A DNA stretch of 64,000 nucleotides, taken from G039954875 sp039954875 (GTDB taxonomy: Bacteria; Bacteroidota; Bacteroidia; Flavobacteriales; Blattabacteriaceae). Below are positions 1 to 9,248 of this stretch, piece by piece. Made by a program: the position numbers and the translations under genes. Location: NCBI GenBank assembly GCA_039954875.1, contig CP157202.1, positions 806,001 through 870,000 on the forward strand. Direction: 5' to 3'. The notes beneath the pieces were generated by a model. That model made no database searches and was not told where the DNA came from. It worked only from the letters and a program-made list of their open reading frames with translations. Positions within the stretch are counted from its first letter, which is position 1, and each line of letters starts with the position of its first letter.

Positions 1-327
1 ACATTTTTCAATATCTACTCCTATCGGACGATCACTGGTGGCTATGACTACCCTTTGACAAGTATGACTCATAGAGATGTCACATCTCTCATCGAGAAAA
101 GGTTTTCCATTGACATCATAATAAACAACGGGAACTAACCCTAAACTTTTTAAGGCACAACGGACACCCAAAAATTCCTTTTGGCGCTTTGGAGCAAGAT
201 GATAGTATTTTTTCATTTCTTCAGTAGGCAGAGACAATTGCCTAAGCAAAACCTCCTCAGACTCTGTCACCTGCCACACAAGTATCTTCGTATGATCCTC
301 TTGCTCAATCCTATCGATCACAGGCAT
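1..327 (-). CDS. 4'-phosphopantetheinyl transferase family protein (partial, runs off the left edge)
   Basis: The reading frame opens with ATG at 327 and is still open at base 1, giving about 109 residues. It contains an R-x-x-EFLGVRCALK segment, then YDVNGKPFLDE, an ISMSHT segment and GVDIEK at the window edge. This order (helix with EFL..R..LK, GKP-L, SxSHT, GxDIE) is the pattern of Sfp/AcpS-like transferases, which attach the phosphopantetheine arm of coenzyme A to acyl carrier proteins; the D and E of GVDIEK are the expected magnesium ligands. The C-terminal half is outside the window. No stops interrupt the visible part, so it is likely functional. No clear Shine-Dalgarno sequence is seen, as is common in Bacteroidota. 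The family is well supported; the carrier-protein substrate is unknown. Confidence 0.8.
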   Translation of the reverse strand, partial: MPVIDRIEQEDHTKILVWQVTESEEVLLRQLSLPTEEMKKYYHLAPKRQKEFLGVRCALKSLGLVPVVYYDVNGKPFLDERCDISMSHTCQRVVIATSDRPIGVDIEKC

Positions 328-751
328 TTTTTGTCCAATTCAAAACCCACTTATTTTCATAAGTGGTAAAGATCTGTAATTCTATGAATGCAATAGTTAT
401 CCCCCTACATTAATTTCTAAAAAGAAAAGAATCTCCCTCCAACCACTCAGTATACAAGCGGATTGTTCTACCCGGATTATATCCAGTGAAGCCTAATTAC
501 ATTATAGAATACCTAAGTTTTATCACACCTAAAGTACCCCCCAATCAAATTTAACTCGGATTACGCTTTAATAATCAACGCCAGTCCATAACAAAAATAG
601 GATGCAGACACCACTCAAAGATCTGGATGAATAAATGTCCTTCTCTCATTAGAAAAGAAATAGAGATGACAGACCCTGAACTGACAAATGTTCATATATC
701 ACATATCATCATGCTTAAAAATGAATTTTACAAACTCAATTATTCACGGAC
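328..751. other. intergenic, no gene recognised
   Basis: About 420 bases between the transferase and recX. All frames are interrupted and no family is recognisable. It lies upstream of the transferase gene and downstream of recX. Confidence 0.5.
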
Positions 752-1231
752 TTAAATAATAAATGGAAAATATTTTTGGAAAGCTTCCTGGATCAAATTA
801 TCCTCATAACCTTTATTTAAAAGGAAACGGTACATCCGCTCACGCTTTCTGAGGGTAAATTTTCCTGACATTTTTTCCAACTTTATCTCGATGAGCAATG
901 AAAGCATTTTTTTATACTCCTCTTGATCGACTGTTTTCCATACCTGCTCAATGAGCACACCAGACACACCTCTTAATATAAGTTCATGAGCGATCTTTTT
1001 TCCACCCCATTTTTTGTAACGTATCCTACTAGAGGTAAAACTTTTAGTAAAACGTTCCTCATTGACAAGATCATGATCAACTAAATACTTTAAAATAGCA
1101 TTACTTTCTTGAGGCTTCAAGTTAAATTGAGTTAATTTTTCTTGGACCTCTTGTTGGCATCTTTCTTGAGAATTACAATAATGGATTATTTTTTTATAAA
1201 CATCTTCTATGAATAAAATTTGTTTTACCAT
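752..1231 (-). CDS. recX: RecX family regulatory protein
   Basis: A 159-residue protein, the usual size for RecX, built of three-helix repeats. The recognisable pieces are an N-terminal CNSQERCQQEVQEKL segment, then LVNEERFTKSF, the central YKKWGGKKIAHELILRGV motif and a basic C-terminal helical region (FTLRKRERMYRFLLNKGY). RecX binds RecA filaments and limits RecA recombinase and coprotease activity. The gene stands alone between a dead alkyltransferase-like gene and a phosphopantetheinyl transferase, so there is no operon partner. It is uninterrupted, unlike much of its surroundings. Identification is by motif reading only. Confidence 0.82.
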   Translation of the reverse strand: MVKQILFIEDVYKKIIHYCNSQERCQQEVQEKLTQFNLKPQESNAILKYLVDHDLVNEERFTKSFTSSRIRYKKWGGKKIAHELILRGVSGVLIEQVWKTVDQEEYKKMLSLLIEIKLEKMSGKFTLRKRERMYRFLLNKGYEDNLIQEAFQKYFPFII

Positions 1232-1299
1232 GATTTTATCTTAAACGATCGTAAATATAATTATTTTTATCCAACCTTAGTTATCATACATACAAAGGA

Positions 1300-1598
1300 G
1301 TTTTCTTTCTTCAACAAGGTCTATCAGGTGGTACGCATCATCCCCTATGGAGAGTTACCATCTATGGCGCTATTGCTCAGTATTTAAGGTTTTTTCAATT
1401 TACCAGGATGGTGGGCCGGGCGATGAATGCTGGTCATATGTATGACCCAACAATTCCTGCTCATCGGGTAGTAAATCGGTGGGGGGTTAATCACCGATAA
1501 ATACCATGTCAATTCACCAAAAATTATGGCACAACTCCTCGAAAATGAAGGTATGATTGTTAAAAAAGACGTTATCATCGGCTTGCCCTTAGGATGAA
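1300..1598 (+). pseudogene. alkyltransferase-like (MGMT-family) protein, inactivated
   Basis: Fragments in different frames read VYQVVRIIPYGELPSM, ARMVGRAMNAGH, PAHRVVNRWG, LTGKYHV and LLENEGMIVKKDVIIG. These match in order the methylated-DNA-cysteine methyltransferase fold. The reactive-cysteine position of the PCHRV motif reads PAHRV, so the ancestor was probably an alkyltransferase-like (ATL) protein that binds O6-alkylguanine without repairing it. There is a TAA after LLLSI and frame changes around 1400 and 1490, so no full protein can be made. Loss of an alkylation-damage sensor fits the general gene decay here. Confidence 0.72.
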
Positions 1599-1715
1599 AA
1601 GCACAAACCCGACAAAAAGAAATCCCGTTGTTTGGGCTGAAGATCTCGGGTTACGTAGATATCTATTATTAAAATAAATTCATTAATACTAATGATTAGA
1701 GTGTTTTCAATAGAA

Positions 1716-2605
1716 CCTTTTATGCCGAAGAAGCTACTTTTGATTTAAGTCACGTAAATATTCTTCTCGAAAAAACATTCAATAAGGTAGGAGTAGTTTC
1801 TCAATGGGACTTGGGTCCTCGGGCAGATGTAGCCAATGCTGCCTTCGAAAAGTCTAGAACCGCTATCCAACAACTATATGTCTGATACAAACCTTCTGAG
1901 AAAATCACTCTAACTTTGAGAAATTTTGACACCTTTATCGGTTATGAAGTCATCGATACACCGGCCAATTTTAACTACAGTACTTCTTTACCCTTCCAAA
2001 ATAGACCATTCATTTTATCACACGGGACTCAAGGTAAATTTTGATCTGAGTAAAGGCTTTAGGACTTATGGACAGTCTATTCAATAAGACTAATTCCAAG
2101 ATAGATAAACATGCGACCACGGTCAGTTACAATTCGCAATTTATTTATTCCCGAGGTGATTTCAATACTTATTTGAGTTTTATATACGGTAAGATCAACA
2201 AACTCTCATAGAAAAACCGGGCATCGTAGTCAATTTGATCTGGTGACCGATTTTATACTTTGGATGCTTGTAAACTGGTCGTCAATGCATCCTAATAGTA
2301 CAATACTTTTTCAAAGGCGCACCCACCATGCTATATTGGGTCATGGTTAGCCACATTCCATCGAAAGCTCAATAAGGTAGTGAGCCTGGGCCACACGGAT
2401 CGAATATTTTAACGATACAAATGGCTATATTGGAGTAGATGGAAAGGGGCAAAAAGCTTCTATATGGAGTTTTACCCTCTCAACACCTCTCATACACAAA
2501 GGGTTGAGGCTGATCCCCCTGTGAAATTAGGTTAGATCTGACAACCCAAACAGCCTACCCGGACACTGGTGATAAACTTAAAAATAATCAATAGATAGAT
2601 GATAT
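1716..2605 (+). pseudogene. BBP2-type outer-membrane beta-barrel porin, inactivated
   Basis: The first part reads in one frame as FDLSHVNILLEKTF, GPRADVANAAFEKS and, after a stop, KITLTLRNFDTFIGYEVIDT followed by NFNYSTSLPF. Later fragments in other frames read NDTNGYIGVDGKGQKASIW and end near SDNPNSLPGHW. The order and the NFNYSTS-type motif match the Bacteroidota beta-barrel porin-2 (OmpL-like) family, often found next to PII and ammonium transporter genes. That is the neighbourhood here: glnB and amt remnants follow on the same strand. Many stops and indels make the gene clearly dead. Substrate is inferred only from context. Confidence 0.65.
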
Positions 2606-2699
2606 AACTGTAATATATTTATTTTAAATTAAATTTATACTCGGTATTAAAAAAAAACAATCATTAGAAAATATCTATTTATTAATATTAAATAAGTAA

Positions 2700-2965
2700 T
2701 TAATGAGGCAGGAATCAATTTTTTTACCTATTAGGATGGTACAGGTATTGGCCATGAAAAACAAGGCCATGTCTATCGTGGGATAGTCTACAGTACCAAT
2801 GACATACAAAGGGTATCCCCCCCCAATATTGGTTAATGATAATTTAAAAAAACAACCATCTAAACCCTATTACGTACAGCCCATACAGGCTAGATAGACA
2901 ACGAGAAGATATTATTATCACCATCTTAGGAATCCTACCATATACTTATAAAAGAAATATACTAG
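2700..2965 (+). pseudogene. glnB: nitrogen regulatory protein P-II, inactivated
   Basis: The translation gives INFFTY-x-DGTGIGHEKQGHVYRGIVYSTNDIQRV with one stop, then, after a frame change at a run of eight C residues near 2817, VNDN, LLRTAHTG and IDNEKIL. This follows PII proteins: the T-loop region with its uridylylation-site tyrosine area, then the TGxIGDGKIF segment. The N-terminal dozen or so residues are not seen. PII senses 2-oxoglutarate and nucleotides and controls ammonium uptake and glutamine synthetase. It sits between the dead porin and the dead ammonium transporter. Confidence 0.7.
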
Positions 2966-3124
2966 CAAATATTAAAACTATTATTTAAATAGTAATAATA
3001 TAAATTATCTATTATTAATGATAAGTGGTTATTTAGTTGTTATTTTTTTTTAGAATTTTTAACATTCATCATACACTTAAAGTTTTGCCACCTTAGAGGC
3101 TTGCTTGACACGTTTGAAAAACAT

Positions 3125-4215
3125 GATCAACATCCTTTTCAAAAATGTGTCCATACTCTCCATAGTTTTGATCACTTACGCACTCAAGGGGGAGGCAATC
3201 TGATGTATACCGGCATCAAGGAAGGTGTTCTCGAATTCAACAGCTTTGGCCTCTTCCACGATAAGTCAAGGCGATACAACGGTCTATAATCCAAATCGTA
3301 TGTGTTGGATCGATTTTTTATTTCAAGCGATGTGTGCCACTACAGCCGCTACCATTGTCTCTGGAGCAGTAGCAGAATGTATCAAGTTGAATACTTTCCT
3401 TATCTTCTCAATCCTTTATTTAGAAGTAGTCTATCCTATAGCCGGATATTAGCACTGGAATAGGGATTGATTGTTCGTCCGCGGTTTTCATAATTTCGTT
3501 AGATCGACCATGGTACAATTCAATAGGCGAATGGCTGCATTGATCGGGGTGATCCTCCTCGGAGCGCTTATATGCAAGTATACAATGGACAAGTTAAAAC
3601 CATCGTCAGCTACAACCTATTTTTAGCTACCATCGGAGTATTCCTACTTTGATTTGACTGGTTTGGTTTCAACTAAGATTCTGTTTTATCGGCAGACCAC
3701 GGAACAGTTTCCAATATATTGGTCCTCAACAGTATGGTAGAGGATACTGGTGTAGTAGCGTCTTTCTCACCTCTTTTCTATTATTCAAATCCTATAATTT
3801 AACCATGATACTCAACGGTATCACTGCCGGGCATATATTATGTCATTACACGATGGGATGATCATCGGTTTGATCTATGGAATTTTAGTCACCCTAACTG
3901 TGATCCTTTTGGATAAATTGAAAATCGACAACCTGATAGGTACCATACCCGTACACCTAATCTGTGGTATGTGGGGCACTTTGGATATAGGCCTATTTGG
4001 TTCTAAAAATCAGTGGACAACAACTCATCACACAAGCCGTCGGTATTTTGGCCATCAGCATTTTGTGTTTACTAAACTCTCCTTACTCATCTTTCTACTC
4101 CTGAAAGTAAACATAAGCATCCATGTAAGCGAAAAAGAAGAGTTATAAGGTCTAGATCTGTATGAGCATGGGGTGAAAGCTTATGCAAGTTTTTACCCAA
4201 ATGACCATTGACCTG
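3125..4215 (+). pseudogene. amt: ammonium transporter, inactivated
   Basis: Recognisable Amt pieces occur in order: a segment SNSTALASSTISQGDTTVY, the conserved FLFQAMCATTAATIVSGAVAE stretch, FLIFSILYLEVVYPIAGY, then VHLICGMWGTLDIGLFG, and the C-terminal tail GLDLYEHGVKAYASF just after a stop at about 4147. Amt proteins are trimeric inner-membrane channels for ammonium gated by PII. At least four frame changes and several stops separate the pieces, so the gene is dead although nearly its whole length can be traced. It closes the porin-glnB-amt cluster. The identification is strong because the C-terminal motif is also preserved. Confidence 0.82.
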
Positions 4216-4219
4216 TACT

Positions 4220-6890
4220 ACCTGTACTCAAGAAAAATCCCATCAATTTTTTATTAAAAAATCTGGACAACGATTTATAGAGATTGGTTTTAACTATATT
4301 TTTATAATTAAAAACAACCTTACATTCCTATAGTAAAGTAATATACCCATGTTTTTACCAAAATTTATATTAATAACCAAAAACACATGTCATCTCTAAA
4401 GAACAATTCATGTTTAGCTTATAAGATCTAAATACAGACGTCGTATATGAAGAATTATCAAGAATCTTATATACTTGGAACATTTTAAAAGGATAAACCC
4501 TAATAAAATATCCGTATTGAGTCCTTTATCAAAGCCTCAAAACTTATATAAGTCTTTACGACAAAGAATCCGGGTACTACTGCTGTGCGAGACGCCCTTG
4601 CATATGATCCCAAAATTTTTGGGATTTTCAAAATACTATATCCGAAGAAGGTGAAGGATTACGAAATAGTAGCCAATAAGGTCTATATATAAAAAGCATT
4701 CGAACCAAGGCCAAATGTACTAAAAAGGAAAATAGCCATAAGGAAACCACAATATAAAAAAACTTTTAAGCCCATACACTTAATCCCCAAAAAGTTAAGA
4801 CGAACTTATTTTACAAAAAAATGAAAGAGCAAAAGAATAAAAAAAGCATTCCATATAACCTTATCACTTATCAACTAACATCACAATGGATAACTATAGT
4901 ATCAAATAAAAAAATTAGAAGGGATAATGCTGAAGTTATATCGAATCAGCTATCACAAGTAATGATCAACAGAATACACTCCAACGATAAACAAATAATT
5001 AAAAATTTAGTTAATAATCATAATGATTTTAATATAAATATATTACAACCACTATTTGATGTGAATATAAATTAAAAACTTAGTTTTTAAATCAAAAAAA
5101 ATAGTAATGACTATCACAATCTAATAAAAGTCTTGATTTTAATACAAAGAGAGGGCCTCTTTTTTCATTATCAATTAAGAAGTTACCAACAGAAAAACTA
5201 CAGATACACATCAGTATCTAACCTTCATAATATAGAAATCCTACCAACTATACTCCTAAATATTAAAATAAGCGGCATCATATATTTAGCTAAAAAGCAT
5301 AGCACATAGAAAGCTATTATATTTAAGTAATAAAAAATATTTGTAAATATTTTTTATTAAAGACTATATTTTACATATTTTTATATTTTATAAATAAACC
5401 TTATTAAATACAAACCATCATGATGAAAAACTCAATATTTAAACATAAGGATATAGTTAAACACTTAGAGGAGAATAATAAATGTTGAAAAAACTGCAAA
5501 ATGAAAACTGGACACATATATTACTATTAAGTCAAGTAAGAAAGGCCTACCCCAAGACCACAGTGATGATAAAGTGCTCCAGGCCATAGAAGAATAAAGC
5601 CGGAGTAAAAAACAATCAATAAAGGGTCTTTAATATATACAATTAAAATATATAAAATTAAACTAACCCTCTAAAAATAAAAAAAAATAATAGAAATTGA
5701 TATTAGAGCCATATAAAATGTAATTTAGACTAAACAAGAAGTATTAATTATAGTTCAGCATAAACAATCTTTATTGGATGAAATAGCAAAAAGAGAGAAA
5801 ATATTACTATCTAAAGAAGGTAGGAAAAGACTAGAGCTAACGGAGAAACCAGAACTGTTAAAATAAAAACTACGGAAGCTCGAGGGTTCGGGCCAAAATC
5901 GACTCCAGTATCCCCAATTAAAAAAGTAATAGAAAAGTTAGAGGAACTAGAATATAAAAATAATCTTGACGTACAACAAAGAATAGAATTATTCAAAATA
6001 TCAAAATATATCAATAAACTAAATAGAGAGATAAAAAAATGAAAGGAAGCAATATTTTTTAAAGGATTACTTGGGATTAACAAGACATGACATAAAAGAT
6101 AGGATCGAAAATAATGAAAAAATTAAAATTGAAATACAGCATAAACTAACTAATTCTAAAGTCAATAAAACATCACGAAGAACTTTAGAAGCTGATTTAC
6201 AGAAGACATAAATTATAATAATAGATTTAAACAAAGTATTAGAAATAAAAAAAATACCCAACTCCAGACATCCGAAAACAAGAAGCCTCTCTTTGAAAAA
6301 ATAAAGAAAGAGCTAAAAAAAATACATTTAAACGTAAACATTATTTCTGCAGAACATACAAATAATAAGAAAGGTATACTACGTGTCACGGTCAAAGCCA
6401 CATATCAAAAAGACGATTCTACTACTATCAAGGCAACGTTCATAGAAAAATTGAATGAAAATAATAGGTACATATTCAAGGAATACAAACAACTTTTATC
6501 ACCTCAGGCCTATCATAAATCTATTGCAACAAGTCAAACCACAGTTCAGGCCCAAGAACAGCAGAATCCTAAGCTCATCATAACACAAGTCCCACCACGC
6601 CAAACAGTGCCAAAACTTTGTAAACAACTCAAGTCAAAACCAAACCCAACTACCACTTAAATCAGAGAATAAGGATGATTGAAATATTAATAAAAGTATA
6701 ACTCCAAAACCAAGAAACAGAAGGTCACAAACCTCTCTTGCAAAAAAAAGAACGCACGAAAAGATCAAAACATAAGGCTATATAAAATCATTATACACAA
6801 GGGAAGCTTATTAAATAGAACACTTCTCTACTTTATCATTCTCAGAATGATTTCATTGATAAACACAAAGTAGTCCCACCACAACCTATT
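4220..6890 (+). other. AT-rich, lysine/asparagine-rich degenerate region, unrecognised
   Basis: About 2.7 kb with only short open stretches: 4821-5075 (84 codons, rich in K, N and I) and 6451-6660 (69 codons, rich in Q and P). Between about 5700 and 6660 several frames give charged, helix-prone pieces such as SLLDEIAKREKILLSKEG, HDIKDRIENNEKIKIEIQHK and KGILRVTVKATYQKDD, suggesting one or more decayed coiled-coil proteins on the plus strand. No family was recognised. Composition resembles the debris at 11.1-12.6, 24.4-25.1, 44.5-46.0 and 51.6-54.3 kb, so these may be remnants of one kind of lineage-specific protein; that link is inference. Confidence 0.4.
5328..5359. repeat. perfect 15-bp AT-only inverted repeat
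   Basis: Left arm 5328-5342 (TAATAAAAAATATTT), two-base centre GT, right arm 5345-5359, an exact reverse complement. It lies in AT-rich debris with no gene on either side, so a transcription terminator is unlikely to be needed. It could form a hairpin or cruciform; function unknown. Confidence 0.8.
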
Positions 6891-6892
6891 AT

Positions 6893-7130
6893 ATACTTAT
6901 TGATACTCCAAACAAAAAGTTATTCATAAAAGCTTTAGGTCACATCTTTGTCTCAAAAGTAAAAAAAAACAACATTCTCAATAACCATATACCCCAAAAA
7001 TTTTCAAATAACCAAAAAATAAGCGAATACCATTTCCTATCACCCCCTCATATACCCCAAAACGAGAAGATAGAAATATATATTCTTAAAACCATCTATT
7101 GGTATTTGATCCCAAGCTCATTTCAATAAC
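6893..7130 (+). pseudogene. partial duplicate of the N-terminal domain of Mrp
   Basis: One open frame of about 70 codons reads NKKLFIKALGHIFVSK, then NNILNNH, LSPPHIPQNEKIEIYILKTI and ends WYLIPSSFQ before a stop. It lines up without large gaps with the first 80 residues of the intact Mrp that starts 970 bases downstream (DKEQLIKALRHVFVSG, NIVDNG, YSPAMHIKKKAEVDILKAI, HQYAAPK). DNA at 6926-6955 matches 7877-7906 at 25 of 30 bases. The P-loop ATPase half has no counterpart here. It is most simply a decayed partial tandem duplication of the MIP18-like domain of mrp. No start codon is seen. Confidence 0.6.
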
Positions 7131-7830
7131 ATCTCACCAAATAATAAATCAATAATAAATAGAAAGCTTATAACAATATAAATGATCAAACTATTAGTTA
7201 CATATTTACTCACCAAATAAATTCTATTAATATATACCAAAACAAGATCAGTCATCAACAGCTCAACAAATCATAACTAATGAGGACACTAAGATATTTC
7301 GAACAGCTTTTTATATCATTGGAATTATGAATGACTAGGCTCAACTCACTAAAAAATTAATAAGTATAAATGAAGAAGATGGCTCAATAATTTTCAAGAC
7401 TTAATTCACTTACAATAAAAGCACTGATAAGGATAAGAAGGATAAAAAATATCGTTGAAATAAGAAAAATTTCGATAGACATATCAAATACAGGTAACTA
7501 TATAACACAGGCTATTAAAAATCTTAGACCAATCAAAAATCTAATAAAAATCCACAGACTTCAAAAAGTTCAACGATATATCTTCTACTACTATAAAACA
7601 AGGCACAATACGAAAATCAGCGACACTTAGCTCACATAGAGTTACTCAAGATCAATCATGACCATCATCAGAGAAATCAACACTTTAACAATCCAATTCC
7701 TTTCTTTTACAAAGAAAAGGAAGTCAACCCATCACAGGTCGCTAATCATAACATAAAAAAAAGAGCTCTCTAAAAGCAAAGAGACTCTTATACTCTTCCA
7801 GAGTATTCCTACTCACAAGGACAGAATAGT
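7131..7830. other. degenerate AT-rich region upstream of mrp
   Basis: About 700 bases with all frames interrupted at short spacing, rich in lysine, isoleucine and asparagine codons in every plus frame. No family is recognisable. It fills the gap between the partial Mrp-like copy and the mrp promoter. Confidence 0.4.
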
Positions 7831-7835
7831 TATGT

Positions 7836-7843
7836 ACCTTTGT
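7836..7843 (+). promoter_or_regulatory. Bacteroidota -7 promoter element TACCTTTG for mrp
   Basis: The sequence TACCTTTG fits the Bacteroidota consensus TAnnTTTG exactly. Transcription would start around 7850, about nine bases before the ATG at 7859. It therefore argues against the upstream in-frame ATG at 7832, which lies before the element. No convincing -33 TTTG box is visible. Confidence 0.6.
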
Positions 7844-7858
7844 GTGTTTATTTATGCC

Positions 7859-8974
7859 ATGGACAAAGAACAACTAATAAAAGCCTTGCGTCACGTCTTT
7901 GTGTCAGGAACACAGGGTAATATCGTCGATAATGGTACACTTCAAAATCTGCAAACAGTCGGAGAAGTGGTAGTAGTCGAGCTCCTGCTATACAGTCCCG
8001 CCATGCACATCAAAAAGAAAGCAGAAGTAGACATCCTCAAAGCCATCCATCAATATGCAGCCCCAAAGGCTAAAGTAAAAATAAACATACAAGTAGACGT
8101 TCAAGAAAAACCTAAAACACGAGACACAAAAGTCCCAGGGGTGAAAAATGTCATTGCTATTGCCTCGGGCAAAGGCGGCGTAGGCAAATCCACCGTAGCG
8201 GCCAATATCGCTATAGCCCTGGCTGAGATGGGTTTCCAAATAGGCTTGCTAGATGCCGATATCTACGGTCCATCTATCCCAGTCATGTTCGATATGGAAA
8301 GTGCACGTCCTATAGCAGTCCATATAGACGGTAAAGAAAAAATACGACCCGTCGACAACTATGGCGTAAAAGTACTCTCCCTAGGATTTTTTGCTGGAGC
8401 AAACCAAGCAGTCGTATGGCGTGGCCCGATGGCCACTAAAGCGTTGCGTCAACTCATCCACGATACCCATTGGGGTACACTAGATTTCCTGATCATCGAT
8501 CTGCCACCTGGCACGGGAGATATCCACCTCTCACTCGTGCAAGAATTACCCCTCACAGGTGCTGTCATCGTCAGTACCCCCCAAAAAGTTGCTCTAGCCG
8601 ATGCGCGCAAAGCCATCGCCATGTTTCGACTTGAAGCAGTCAAAGTACCAGTACTAGGGCTCATTGAAAATATGGCCTATTTTACACCTGAAGAACTACC
8701 CAACCATAAGTATTATCTCTTTGGAAAAGAAGGAGTCCAACAACTCTCTACCAACCTTAAGATCCCCTTTCTAGGCGAGATACCCATCATACAAAGTATC
8801 CGAGAGGCAGCCGACGTAGGCCGGCCAGCTATACTGCAAGACAATACTCCCTCAGCTGAAACCTTCAAATATATCACCAGAAATACCGTCAACCAACTAG
8901 TAAGTAGGAATAAAGAATTACCTCCTACTGAAGCCCTGCGTATCACTACCATGGCAGGTTGTATCGCCAAATAA
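7859..8974 (+). CDS. mrp: Mrp/NBP35 family Fe-S cluster carrier ATPase
   Basis: A 371-residue protein starting MDKEQLIKAL. Residues 1-85 form a MIP18-like (DUF59) domain; the ATPase domain follows with the deviant Walker A KGGVGKSTVAANIA, the DADIYGPSIPVMF segment, PPGTGDIHLSL and GLIENMAYF. Mrp proteins bind and deliver Fe-S clusters using a dimeric P-loop NTPase fold and act in the cytoplasm. I chose the ATG at 7859 because a TACCTTTG promoter element lies at 7836-7843, inside the alternative extension from 7832, and because homologues begin at the DUF59 domain. A NifU-like gene follows after 11 bases and KorA after that, so the three probably form an Fe-S-related operon. A decayed copy of its N-terminus lies upstream. 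Confidence 0.9.
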   Translation: MDKEQLIKALRHVFVSGTQGNIVDNGTLQNLQTVGEVVVVELLLYSPAMHIKKKAEVDILKAIHQYAAPKAKVKINIQVDVQEKPKTRDTKVPGVKNVIAIASGKGGVGKSTVAANIAIALAEMGFQIGLLDADIYGPSIPVMFDMESARPIAVHIDGKEKIRPVDNYGVKVLSLGFFAGANQAVVWRGPMATKALRQLIHDTHWGTLDFLIIDLPPGTGDIHLSLVQELPLTGAVIVSTPQKVALADARKAIAMFRLEAVKVPVLGLIENMAYFTPEELPNHKYYLFGKEGVQQLSTNLKIPFLGEIPIIQSIREAADVGRPAILQDNTPSAETFKYITRNTVNQLVSRNKELPPTEALRITTMAGCIAK

Positions 8975-8985
8975 CCTTTATTCAC

Positions 8986-9231
8986 ATGGAAAAAAACCTG
9001 AAGGAAAAAATACTAAAAGCTCTGAACGAAATACGGCCCTTTTTAGAGACCGACGGTGGTGGAATAGAATTGATAGAAACCGATGGAAAAGTCGTCAAAA
9101 TAAAACTTTTAGGTAATTGTGTAAACTGTTCAGTCAATCAAATGACTCTAAAAACCGGCGTAGAAATGACCATAAAAAGATACGCACCTCAGATCAAAAA
9201 AGTCATCGATATAAACGACCTTGACGAATAA
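8986..9231 (+). CDS. NifU C-terminal-like Fe-S scaffold protein
   Basis: An 81-residue protein beginning MEKNLKEKILKALNEIRP. It carries the NifU-type FLETDGGGIELIE segment and the CVNC (CxxC) motif within LGNCVNCSVNQMTLKTGVE, which binds a 4Fe-4S cluster in a dimer. Stand-alone Nfu proteins of this size act as Fe-S scaffolds or carriers. An in-frame upstream ATG at 8959 overlaps the end of mrp; the ATG at 8986, 11 bases after the mrp stop, gives the standard N-terminus. Position between mrp and korA suggests it supplies clusters to ferredoxin-dependent enzymes. Confidence 0.88.
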   Translation: MEKNLKEKILKALNEIRPFLETDGGGIELIETDGKVVKIKLLGNCVNCSVNQMTLKTGVEMTIKRYAPQIKKVIDINDLDE

Positions 9232-9248
9232 ACTTAAAAAGGCGTCTT

